A stretch of 64,000 bases of DNA from Molanna angustata (Eukaryota > Arthropoda > Insecta > Trichoptera > Molannidae), in contig OY754978.1 of assembly GCA_963576475.1 (NCBI GenBank), forward strand, positions 7,638,629 to 7,702,628, in the 5' to 3' direction. Under the pieces are notes generated by a model. It had not been told where the DNA came from. It searched no databases and saw only the letters and a list, made by a program, of their open reading frames with translations. The position numbers and the translations under genes were made by a program. This document shows, in pieces, positions 1 to 17,800 of this stretch (positions are counted from its first letter, which is position 1; every line of letters starts with the position of its first letter).

Positions 1-1090
1 ACCTCTACAAATAGTGATTGAAGCAGAGGCAAGGCTAGGACTATACAGGCTGGTATGTAATGGCTTATGGAACCATAAACGCATTAGCTATGGTCATACC
101 AATTTCAAATGGGACAGAGAACTGGATTCACTATTACAAATGAATTCAGACAAAATGACACCAAAATACCACTATCATAAACCATTCACGGTTAGATACC
201 CAACCTACAGTGAATGGGATGAGGAAAAGGGGTTTAAACCCAAAAAGCCGGGGCTGATCTGGTATACAGATGGATCTAAAACCGACCATGGCACCGGTGC
301 AGGAGGACATTGCTGGGGAACAAAAACCAAATTTTCATATAGCCTCGGACAATATCCAACTGTATTTCAAGCAGAAATCTATGCCATAATAGAATGTGCA
401 CTTGAGAATATAAACAAAGCCTATAAAAACAGGAATATTTATATACTATCAGACAGTCAAGCAGCCCTTAAGGCACTTGAATCAAGCCAGTTCACATCAA
501 AACTGGTATGGGATTGCCTAACGTATCTCACAAGGCTTGGAGAACACAACAAAGTTCATTTAGTGTGGGTTCCTGGCCACAGAGGAATAGAAGGCAATGA
601 AAAGGCAGACAAGTTAGCTAAAATAGTGTCAAGGACTCCTTTTATAGGACCTGAACCATTACTTGGGCTACCTGCAGCGACAATCAAAAAGTCGACAAAG
701 GATTGGATCACAATCCAACACATAGAATTCTGGAAAACCTGTAATGGTCAACGACAGGCTAAAGAATTCATCGAAGGGCCCTCCAAAAAGAGGAGCAGGG
801 AACTGCTAAACCTAAGCAGGAATCAACTAAGAACCATTACCGGTTTATTCACTGGCCACTGCCATCTTAAAAGACACCACTTCATAATGGGGATCGTAGA
901 AGACCCAAACTGCAGAGGGTGTCAATATGAGGAAGAAACTGCCTCACACGTGATCTGTGAATGTCCAGCATTTTTGGAAGCCAGACACAAACACCTAAGG
1001 GCATATACACTAAAACCCAAGGACCTAGGGGGCATCCCAACTAGCAGAATCCTGGGATTCATTGAAGAGACCAAGCTGCTATTAAGATGA
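1..1090 (+). CDS. Non-LTR retrotransposon ORF2 C-terminus with RNase H domain (left end cut by window)
   Basis: The frame is open from the first base to a TGA at 1088-1090, so the protein continues off the left edge. Counting from the GTG codon at 14, an RNase H domain starts near residue 80 (YTDGSK) and keeps the four acidic catalytic residues: D86, E121 (QAEIYAI), D147 (SDSQAAL) and D199 (EKADKLA), with the VWVPGHRG motif before the last. A Cys-Cys-His-Cys zinc-knuckle-like motif (CRGC, then SHVICEC) follows near residues 303-320. RNase H behind the reverse transcriptase occurs in I, R1, LOA and Outcast-like clades; the reverse transcriptase itself is outside the window, so the clade is open. 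The frame has no stop or shift over 363 codons, so the copy looks recent. It sits beyond the last located exon of the aspartic protease, probably in an intron or flank of that gene. Confidence 0.88.
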   Translation, partial: PLQIVIEAEARLGLYRLVCNGLWNHKRISYGHTNFKWDRELDSLLQMNSDKMTPKYHYHKPFTVRYPTYSEWDEEKGFKPKKPGLIWYTDGSKTDHGTGAGGHCWGTKTKFSYSLGQYPTVFQAEIYAIIECALENINKAYKNRNIYILSDSQAALKALESSQFTSKLVWDCLTYLTRLGEHNKVHLVWVPGHRGIEGNEKADKLAKIVSRTPFIGPEPLLGLPAATIKKSTKDWITIQHIEFWKTCNGQRQAKEFIEGPSKKRSRELLNLSRNQLRTITGLFTGHCHLKRHHFIMGIVEDPNCRGCQYEEETASHVICECPAFLEARHKHLRAYTLKPKDLGGIPTSRILGFIEETKLLLR

Positions 1091-1180
1091 ACCAATAAAT
1101 GGAGCAGCACAATAGATCAAGATGGTCGCAGTGCAGGGACTACAAAAGAACCACTCCCAATAATAATAATAATAATAGTG
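1091..1180 (+). repeat. 3' UTR and (AAT)n tail of the RNase H retrotransposon
   Basis: About 70 bases after the stop, the element ends in a short AAT/TAA repeat near 1160-1178. Such trinucleotide tails are typical of I- and R1-like non-LTR elements, which lack a poly(A) tail. The tail abuts an antiparallel LINE fragment. Confidence 0.6.
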
Positions 1181-1322
1181 CATTCCCATAGGATATGCTC
1201 AGAAGTCTGTTCAGGGTTATCACAAAGCTGACATGAGGACGAATCGGATGGTGTCTCAGTGGTATCAATTTTCTCACACAGAAACATTTTACTATGAAAA
1301 CTTGATAATTCTTCAATGCCAT
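1165..1322 (-). pseudogene. Antiparallel LINE fragment with Cys/His knuckle
   Basis: On the minus strand one frame reads NGIEELSSFHSKMFLCEKID and then CQLCDN and SEHILWECT, a C-x2-C-x(9)-H-x4-C arrangement like the knuckle found after the reverse transcriptase of many LINEs. It is only about 45 codons long and ends directly at the trinucleotide repeat. It is a different family from the plus-strand element. The call is inference from the motif. Confidence 0.45.
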
Positions 1323-1731
1323 TTTATGAAAGTGATGTGCCTTTTTGGCAATTTGAAAATAAAAATATCAAGTTTCCTGAGTTTGGGGTCACTTTATAAT
1401 ATTTGACTGTTTAAAAAATTGAGAAACACTGATCAGATATCCTTCAAAATTTTATGGGGGTCTAAGTGAGTATTAGATTTGCAAAATTTGAAAAGAATTG
1501 CATTAGTACTTTAGTCTTTAACCTAATATTATACCTTCATGCTTTAACCGATATAATAGAATAAACACTCCGTACATAGCACACACAGATACATATATTG
1601 TAATTAAACTATATTCCCTAAACTAAGCAATGCTTGTATAAATAATTCATATTTGTCAGGTTTTCGGTGTTAATGATAAAACACTTATCCGAATCCTTTA
1701 AAAATAAATCAAGAATATTTGCAAATTTTAC

Positions 1732-8590
<6,859 letters not shown>

Positions 8591-9052
8591 TTTTGAACTT
8601 AATTCGAACATATTTAATACGTTTATAAAGTTTATTATATCAATTTCTTAACACTGCACAAAAAATAGCCTCACTCAAAACTAAATCAATCAAACTATTT
8701 AATGGTTAATAAGGAATTTTCTTCAAAAATTCGCTATCACTAAAAATGACCACAAAACCTCTATAATGGCTCTCGAACTGCAGACAGTTGACACAACACT
8801 CAACACTGACGACTGACGACTGACCTGACCGACCGGCGACGGCTGTGGGCTGACCGCTGTTCTGATTTCTGATAACTTTAACTTTAAAAAAATTAAAATA
8901 TATTTTTCGTCACTTTTCTCTACCGCATTAAAACAGATATTATAGTCTTGTGCCTCAAGGACGCATATAAACAAAATAGACCTCGTAAAAAAATAAATTT
9001 TCATGTTTGATAACGTTGCAAGCGTGGATAACAAATATCTTATCTTAGATAT

Positions 9053-11340
9053 CACTAGCTTTTATGTCCCGCCGTTGGCCAAGAATGTAAATTAGTGAAG
9101 GAATAAGCAATCGTTTATATACCTACATAATATTGTTACACATAATTTTTTTTAACCGTAGTATGAAAAGTAGTTTGAAATTTAATTGAGTTTAAGCGGT
9201 GTAAAATCTTAAAGTGATGGCCACAATCCATTTGCTTTTATATATAAGCACATACAATTTCTGCACGCATGGACTATGGGAAATGATTTTAAATATGACT
9301 TATTATAAAAAGACAACGTCGTAAAGAGTTTGGATTTGGCCACAACCCCTATTTTTATATATTGTCATCGAACGCAAATAATGTGTTTTAAATATTTAGT
9401 AATTTTGGATGATGGGAAATGGTTTAAAAATTGATTAAACAAAAGTACTGAAAATATTCTAGTGTTGGTCCCATCCCATTCGTTTTTATATTTTTCGTCA
9501 AGTGTGCATATAGTTTATTATAGTTTTGCACAATAAAACTGATAGACTTAAAACTGACAAATAAGTCTACATTACAAAAGAAGAAGACTTAAGCTATGTT
9601 AAATAGTTTTTAATATGAATATAAACGTTGTGAAGATCCAGCAATGGCCACAACCCCGATTTTTTATATATTGTCATCAAAATGAAATGTGTAGTTATTG
9701 AAAATTAAGCAATATAATATGATGATATAATAAATGGTGTAAATTTGATTGAACAAAAGTAATGAGAAGATTCTAGTGTTGGTCACATCCCATTCGTTTT
9801 TATGTATTTTCATCAAGTATGCAATGTTGTTTATAATATTTCGTTACAATAGACTATTAGACATAAAACTAATCCAAAATACTAAATAAAAAAAGAAGTA
9901 GAAGTATAAAACTATAACAAATAGTTTGTAATAAAAACTGACCCAATGGTCTACATAGAAGATGAAATAGAAGAATTACACATTAGGAAATGTATTATAT
10001 AAAAAACTGACCAAAATGTCTTCATAAAAGAAGAAGATGAATTGAACTATAGGAAATATTTTATATAAAATTCACCCAACATCTACATAAAATAAGAAAA
10101 CGAAGAATTAGACTAAAGGATAGTTTGTTTAAAAATAGTTTGTTTAAAAACTAACCAAAAGGTCTACATAAAGGAAGAAGAAGACGAATTAGACTATAGG
10201 AAATAGTTTGTATAAAAACTCACCCAAGGTCTACATAAATTAAGAAAAAGAAAAATTAGACTATAGGAAATAGTTTATTTATGAACTGTCCCAAATAACT
10301 TCACAAAAGAAGAGGAAGAAGATTTAAACCCCAAGAAATAGTTTGTAGAAAAAATCGTCCAAAGGTCTACATAGAAAAAAGAAGAATTTCACTATCGGAA
10401 ATAGTTTGTAGGTATATTGAATGTGTATTGTAGTTAACCTAAGATAGTTTAATAATTTACCTATACGAAATTAGTATATTGTTGGTTTTTAAGTAGTATT
10501 AGGTATGTAGGTACCTACCTACAATGATGTTCTAAATTAATTCGAATTCGATTTATAACAAATTTTATTTGAATATCAGAATGTGTCCGTTACCATAGTA
10601 ACCATGTTCCAACATGTGAAAAATATCAAATGTTATGGAGACATTTTTTGAATATGTAGGTACCTACATTGGTTTGTTCGATGCCATAAAAATGAAAATT
10701 GTCAGAAAAATCAAATATTTTTAACAAATTATGCAATTTTATTACGCCTATATCTTTACTAATAATTAACAGACTTTTACAATATATGTCTTAAAACTTG
10801 CTGTAATGTCTTGTGTTTCATTTTATTATTTCATAATCACATTTATTTCAAAGGTATATTATTTTAAAGAACATATTCATTCGGTAGGAAAATTAAATAT
10901 CGTATGAAAAGATATTAAAATGGCGGGGTTATATGTACATTTGTACAAAACGCTTACTTTAAAAATAAGTTAAACATTATAATTAGACAAAATATTCACC
11001 ATGTTTTTCACTTAAAAGCTAAGTTATACTTGATAATATATTTTTTTCATGTAAATACGTACTTCTAACTTTTAAACTAACAGATATTTGCGTGCAAAAT
11101 GTACACTTTTTTGACAGATATGACTTGGAAAATTTTGTATGAAAAAAATAATTATTGAAATATCTTTAAAATTCAGCATTTTAATCGCATTCTTTTTAGC
11201 GTGACACTGCATCAGGTATACTGGTACACGTTCGCACATAAATTAGATTTTTAGATGCTCTTGGTTTTTCAAAAGGCGTGAGACAAACACACACACACAC
11301 ACACACACACTAACATATTGATTGCTTTATTACTTTAGAT
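9053..11340 (+). repeat. 2.3-kb interspersed repeat family, copy A
   Basis: It begins ACTAGCTTTTATGTCCCGCC and runs collinearly with 48165-50724, ending in a CA repeat and the shared ttgctttattactttag. The middle (about 9560-10420) is a degraded tandem array of an A-rich unit of roughly 60-80 bp (ggaaatagtttgtataaaaac, ggtctacataaa). No protein is recognisable, so it is probably non-autonomous. It lies between the aspartic protease gene and Rab23. Confidence 0.75.
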
Positions 11341-11742
11341 TTAGTTTTCCAGGAAAGTCTTTAATGTTTTATTTTTTTTTTAATTTATGAAAATCCCTTT
11401 TTGTATAAAAATAGCTTAATCTGTACGACTGATCTCTTAATTAATATTATAATAATGCACGTTTAAGCTGGTTCGACTGTTGTATTATTTCAAGACGTAA
11501 TATTCTCCCATCTCATTCTCGATATTTATTTAATTATAAGCTGAAAAGAATACTCGGTTGGTATTTTTAACATGACTTTTCTTCCTTCTTTGCTTCGTGA
11601 CTGAAGAGTATACGATAAATAGTCCGCATCTATGGACGGACTGACAGATCAAAAGGCTGTGGTGATGGGAAATCCTGTAGCGGACTTGACAAGTTCACCT
11701 ACTCCATCTGGATCTTCTGACCTCCGCCCTTTCCGTTACGAT

Positions 11743-12178
11743 CAAGGCCGTAGCCAGGGGGGGGGGATCAAGGGGGTTTGATCTCCCCCCGAAATTAAAA
11801 AAAGAATATATTTCTTTAGTAAGTAACAATGAGACTGCAGTTACATACGGTGCACCCATTTCACTCTGTTGTTACGGTGCACCCATTTCAAAATTTTGCA
11901 TGAAAAAAATAATTATTGAAATATATTTAAAAATTTAGCATTTTTTTAAGCGTGACACTGAGTCAGGTATACTGGTACATGCTCGCACATAAATTAGATT
12001 TTTAGGTGTTCTTATTTTTCCAGGACGCGTGAGACAAACCCTACACTTTATTACTTAAAATGACTGCTTTATGCTCGCTTGGTTAGATACGCACGGGGAT
12101 AGGCTCGCGGGGAGACTTGTTTCTACTGTTCCACGCTAAACCCCCCCCCCTTGAAATTATTTTCTGGCTACGGCCTTG
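11743..12178. mobile_element. hAT-like non-autonomous DNA transposon with 8-bp target duplication
   Basis: The 15-bp termini CAAGGCCGTAGCCAG are perfect inverted repeats, followed by G- or C-runs. GTTACGAT is directly repeated on both flanks (11735-11742 and 12179-12186). An 8-bp duplication fits hAT, Merlin or P elements. No transposase is present. The interior (about 11886-12045) carries a fragment of the 2.3-kb repeat family's 3' end. Confidence 0.85.
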
Positions 12179-12419
12179 GTTACGATGAATGAAAAATGAA
12201 TAAAAGGGATTCTTTCCGAACTGCCAATGCCGGAAATTCATTCCAATTAATAGTATTGAGATAAATTCCTGTCTTAAGCCCGCCCGTCCGATCCTTGTTT
12301 TTAAGCAACAAATTTAATTTATCAAATAAATGTGGTTGAAAATAGTGAATATTATAATATTTAAGAGAACATAATATAAAACTAATTATCGCATCGTTTT
12401 TTTAAATCAAATTTCTCAC

Positions 12420-12745
12420 ATAGGTACCGTAAGTATTTTCATCATTTCTCTAGTGAATTTTCGTCACAAAATTTTAAAATTCAGCATGAATTCCCATAAA
12501 AAAAATATATCTTGGAGAAATAAATCATTTACGTCCTTAAAGAGTGCATAAAATCGAAATGAATGTTCTTTCATTTCAAGTCAGGTTTGTTCTTGAAATG
12601 CAAAAAAAATATCAAATTTTTAGTTCCGATAATTTAAATAATCTGTGGCGATTTGCACGTAAACCAACGAAGCAAAAAGACACAAATTTGCGCTCTGCGC
12701 AACCGGAAGCTCGTTCAAAATGTTTGGCGAAAATTATACTTCATA
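12420..12745 (+). repeat. Unclassified interspersed repeat (accttaaagagtgcataaaatc family)
   Basis: Shares blocks with 33060-33480, 34740-35035 and 25330-25425 (for example agagtgcataaaatc, ttccgataattta, cgtaaaccaacgaagcaaaa). Four related copies in 64 kb show a repeat family. No coding capacity is recognised. Confidence 0.6.
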
Positions 12746-12749
12746 GCAG

Positions 12750-12812
12750 TGCCATCTTGAAAAACTAGTATGTATGACGTAAAATGACACAAGTTTTTCA
12801 AGATGGCGCTGG
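12750..12812. repeat. Inverted repeat with about 20-bp arms
   Basis: Arms cagtgccatcttgaaaaact and agtttttcaagatggcgctg face each other across about 25 bp. It may be a MITE remnant or an end-joined repeat. Confidence 0.6.
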
Positions 12813-12867
12813 AATTAGGCGGTTTTAATACTAGTCGTATGTCCTCTTAAACCCGGCGGTTTTTATC

Positions 12868-12945
12868 GGCCTTCGTGGATTAGTTAGTTAGATATCAGCT
12901 TCTGAGCCAAGGGTCCTTACTTTAGACTCCTGGTAAAGACACAAG
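12868..12945 (+). repeat. tRNA-derived SINE A, degraded head
   Basis: ggccttcgtggattagttag and the following ttctgagccaagggtcc match the tRNA-like head of SINE A at 16.6 kb in reverse complement. The B box is eroded. Confidence 0.5.
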
Positions 12946-12989
12946 TTATTCACTATGTTTTCAGTATCCAAAATATTATGAATACGTGT

Positions 12990-14675
12990 TAAATTATGAA
13001 ATGAAATAAACTCATATTTTTTTGACATTTATTTATAAAAAAAACACATGTTAACATAATATAACGTATTTTTCAATATAAAAATATTATTGAATAATTC
13101 AAATATAATGAATGAAACATGAATGTATAAGATAATATGTATATTTGGATTTCGAATTAATAATCATATTGTTGTTTTTAATTACAATCTATGCTAAAGA
13201 GGTATAGATTATGGAGTAACAATGTATCAAAATTCCGATATTATTAGACCTAATTAATATATTATCCGGGTCCAGATTTTGATTATTCAAATATAAAAAT
13301 GGTATCAAAGGTCTCTTTAAAAAAAAATACATAAATGTCAAATAATATACATATGATAATGCTAGGTTTTTTGTGACTATAATTTATTTGGACCATAAAT
13401 TGCACAAATATTTTGTTATAATAAACATTTTGGTTTGAACAATTTGGCGGATCTATATACTAACCATAGAGTAAGGAATACATTTACATAATCTATGACT
13501 TTAGGCCAGGGGGTTGGTACATAAAATGATGTTAAACGGGGGTATATTATATCCCAAACACTTTTAATGTTTAAATATAAATTGGATATTAGGTTTTAGA
13601 AATTTAGATCCCTTTGTTAACAATTGGTACCTACTTTTTGATATTAGTGTTGAGTACTGTTAAAATTTTCATTCCGAACCATTCCGAAAATATTAAAATA
13701 CGTTATGTCGATTACCACGAAGTTTTGGTGCCACATTCATGTGGTGTGTATCAAAAAATTTTGCCTGTCATATCTATAGCTAGCTAAAATAGCAGACAAA
13801 ATTTAGAAAAAAAAAAGTAAATTTAGAAAAACTTTTAAATATTTTTAAATAAGTACTTTTTAATATTCGTATCCGACTTGTATTTATTGACATTGCTATT
13901 TACAAAATGTTTTATAACATAGAAATATGCAATCCGTTAATTGATGGATGTACAAGCTTATGTAGAGAGGTGGTTGAAAAAATAAAAATATGATTTTAAA
14001 AATGACTATGTAGATATAATATATCTACATACAATAGAGTTGAATCAAGAATAATTGTCGATTGAAAAACTAAACTTGGTTAAATGTTTTTGCTATGCAT
14101 TGAATTTCATCCATTCAACTTTATTGATTTATTAATCCGCCAAGTACTTCATTGTTATTTAAAAATACTCTTATTTTATACCTACATATAACAAAAAAAT
14201 ATTATACAAAATAAAAATTCCCAACATCAATACACATAAGTTAATAAAATATTTCCAATAATCTCAAGGAATTATTTATATAATGGCAATAATTTCATGC
14301 ATTATTTATTATGATGTACTTATTAGTTATAAATTTACGATATTTACGCTTTAGGTACATTTTTTTTATATTATGAAACATTTTTTTTTACAAAAAACTG
14401 GAAATGTATTATATTGTAATTTGAATATTTTATAAACATAATTCTATTTGTAATTCTTGGAATTTTTAAAATGAAGAATAAAAAAATATGATAGAAAATC
14501 CAATTGAAAATATACTAAAAATGCTCTTTTGTATCGCATAAGTAATACTGTTATTATATTTTATTCCATTATTTTTCATACAAATCATATTCGTTGTGTA
14601 TTTTTTCTATAGGTACATTACAATAATATATCTGCTACGATATATTTTTTTATTGTCATGTAAGCAAGAGAAGTT
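12990..14675. other. AT-rich intergenic stretch, no feature seen
   Basis: Very AT-rich DNA downstream of Rab23. I see no convincing exon, RNA gene or repeat family in it. Confidence 0.5.
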
Positions 14676-14681
14676 TTTATT
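14676..14681 (-). promoter_or_regulatory. Candidate Rab23 poly(A) signal
   Basis: AATAAA on the minus strand about 55 bases after the Rab23 stop codon. Other AT-rich variants nearby make the exact site uncertain. Confidence 0.45.
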
Positions 14682-14735
14682 TAAATATTATACTTTGCTA
14701 AAAATATAACATAACAATAATTTTCATATAATTTC

Positions 14736-14854
14736 TTATAATATTCTACAAGCGTTTCTTAAAACATTCTTTTTCTTGGTACCACGATGCTTTCCAGGCC
14801 TTAGGACTATTGTTCCGTTTGTTGGATGTGACAGGTGACTAGGACTAAAGGCAC
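14736..14854 (-). CDS. Rab23: Rab23 last exon with CaaX box
   Basis: 119 nt, acceptor tttttcag, stop TAA at 14738-14736. It encodes AFSPSHLSHPTNG, IVLRPGKHRGTKKK and a terminal ACRIL. The Leu at the last position predicts geranylgeranylation. Confidence 0.88.
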
Positions 14855-17800
14855 CTGAAAAAATAAACCATAATAGTTTTAATTGGCTGTTAAATTATTA
14901 TATTAGATGTAACACTACAATGCATAGCTGTTAGTCTTCTAAAAAAATATAAATAAAATTTTAATAATATATTATGATTCTATAGTGGATTAGACTATTT
15001 GAAGCAGTAAATGTAACACAAATTATGGAGACAAAATAAATAGTGATGAGCAAAGTAATGCGGGACCAAGACAGGGTTGGTCTTGCATTTGTCTTGATCG
15101 TCTTGAATCACTGGTCTAGTTATATCATGCCACTTTTACAAAAAGTAAAAAAAAAACTATGTTAAGGGTCAGTAATTACAATAAAAGTTTTGATATTAAT
15201 AATATGAAGTTTCGCATATCTTAGAGTCACCATATTACAAATGATGAGGTTCTCAGTAAAATTTGAAAAAAAGAGGCACATGTCATGCTAAAAACCGTAT
15301 CAAAAAGGTGTGCATATTGGATAGGCCATGTGTTGCGACACGAGGATTTCCTAAACATCATCTTGGAAGGAATGCTTGAGGGAACAACTGGCCTTGGCAC
15401 CGGGACTATCTAAAACTACGAGGACATGGAAATGTACCTCCTACACAGAGTTGAAGAAAGTCGCTGAAGACTGGGCAGAGTGAAGAAAGAGATGCAATGC
15501 TTTGCTGCTAACCAATCCTCAAGATTGAAATCAAAGAACAGGAATAGTTAAAAAAAATATATTGCCTATAGTAATAATAATAAATTTATAAGATTTTGTA
15601 ACACAGCAAATTTGTGATATTGACCTTACATTTTATTCAAACCAAGACTGCAAAACTTGAAAGATTTTTGTTCATCACTAAACATATATTCATAGCTATT
15701 ATGTTGTAACAAAATTAAGTTTATTTTTATCTGTCTAATAATTCATTATTTTAAAAATGTTTAATAATAAAGTTTCGGAACAAGATAGTTCCAAATCCAT
15801 CTTGTTCCAAAACTTAATACCTAAATCTATTTAATTTATGCAATGTTACATTTCTACAGCTATGCTATCTAAATTATTATTTTTTTTTTGTATTCATTGA
15901 AAATTGAAAGCAATAAAATTAATGTTATATACCCCCATGAATAAAATGATTATTACTAATGGCAATATGTCGACGTGGTTCGAGCATGTCCGCTTCCTCG
16001 TCTTGTCTGTGTAGTTCTTGCAAGCACCTTGCTGCAAGGTGTCTGAAAACAGCTCCCACATTCACATCCTCCTTCACTGAAGCTCGCATCAAACGGCATC
16101 CCAATGAACGAGCAAGCAACTCCGCCTCATCTCTGAAACCGATAAGAAAAACAATCAATTCTGCAAGCACACAGAGAAAAACATGTTGATTAAGGGTTGA
16201 ATGGTTGACATAGGCGCAGCGTACGGATCGGACGCAGCGCATCAGACGGATTTTAGTATTCTTTATATAAGAATTCACGCGCGCGCATCGGATCGTCGTC
16301 ACTACCGACGCCGTTGCTAGGAGACAAAAATTCGTTCCGTACGCTGCGCCTATGTCAACCATTCAACCCTTAATCAACATGTTTTTCGTGTGCAGAATTA
16401 ACTGGAATTCTATTTAAAGATTCTTTCTATCATTTTTTCAACAAAATTATTTTTTAAAGCATTATATTTTTGCTCAGTGTGCACTGCTCTAAGCATTCAT
16501 ATCTCTTTTCTAAACATATTTTAAAGTTTGAGACGGTTATTTTTTAACTAGACAATGAATGTTTTTTTTTATTTTTTTTTCTCGGGCAGTTTACAGGTAC
16601 TATGTCAAATAATTATTTAACACGCACTCATTAACAAGTTGCCACATTCTGGAGACTTACAATATTAATCGTCTCACAGATCCAGACTGAAAACACAATT
16701 AAAAACCGGGAGTCGAACCCGGGACCCTTGGATCAGCAGTCAGATACCTAACCAACTGAACCACAAAGGCCAACTTTTTTCAAATAGCTGTTTCTAATAA
16801 ATATTTTAATTAAAATTTGTTTGAGTGAGAAAAACAAATAAATAGTTATGAAAAGCAAACCAACTACTTACATTTTTCTTTCGATTTTTTTATTCGAAAT
16901 TAAAAAAAATAGGTATTACAAATAAAATTAATTCTTCTACATTGAGAATCACATCTAACGAATATATATTTTTTTAAATAAAAAAATATAAATTATTATA
17001 TTATAGTAAAATCAACTTACGGCCCAACTACACTCTGGTCCATCAGATCAATCTTATTTTGAACTATTACTGTGGGTATATCTCCGCATTCATTTTCAAC
17101 CTGAAATGAAATAAAATGCTTCATTATATTTTTTATTAAAAATCTACCATAAATCGTTCGTTCCTTTAAAGAACAATTTACTATCGTATTAGCAACAATT
17201 CCAATTGGATTCCCTTTATTGAAATGAAATTTTACGATTCCAAGTCGATTTTTTTCCCGTTTAAGGCTTTGTTCCAATTTATTATTTACTCTACAAAATA
17301 AAAAAAAGTTATTTTTGGTTAAGTATACGAGAAATTTTGAAAAGACGGATATTACACAACCATTTTAAAAGGACAAAAGATTGTGGCGATACGGCGCCTG
17401 TCAACCTTTCAGCCAATAGGATGCGTCAATTTCCGATCATAACGGCGAGACCAATAGAAGACGTCGAACTTTCGAGAAACAGCACGGAGAATCATAATAA
17501 TATAAGCGGAAGAGTGAGGGCGCACACAACGGTGCCAATCTATTTTCTGTCCTGTTCAATAAGTACTTATGTTTATTATTTAGTGAAATTATTATTTATT
17601 TATTTTATTTTATTTTATTTGGAAACATAACAGCTTTTGTATATAAAATATGATACAGTTAAAAATTAATTAATAAGAAGTCTATTATAATGTTTCACAG
17701 AGTAGGTATTACATTATATTTTATAAAAGTTGTAAGAATAATATAGTGAATTATACCGCGAGTAATCTTTCATTTCTCTGTACTCTAAAAAATACGAAAC

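Noticed and set aside
1140..1322. 60-codon minus frame ending in a Leu run
   Set aside because: The Leu run comes from the AAT repeat; another frame of the same DNA carries a LINE knuckle motif instead.
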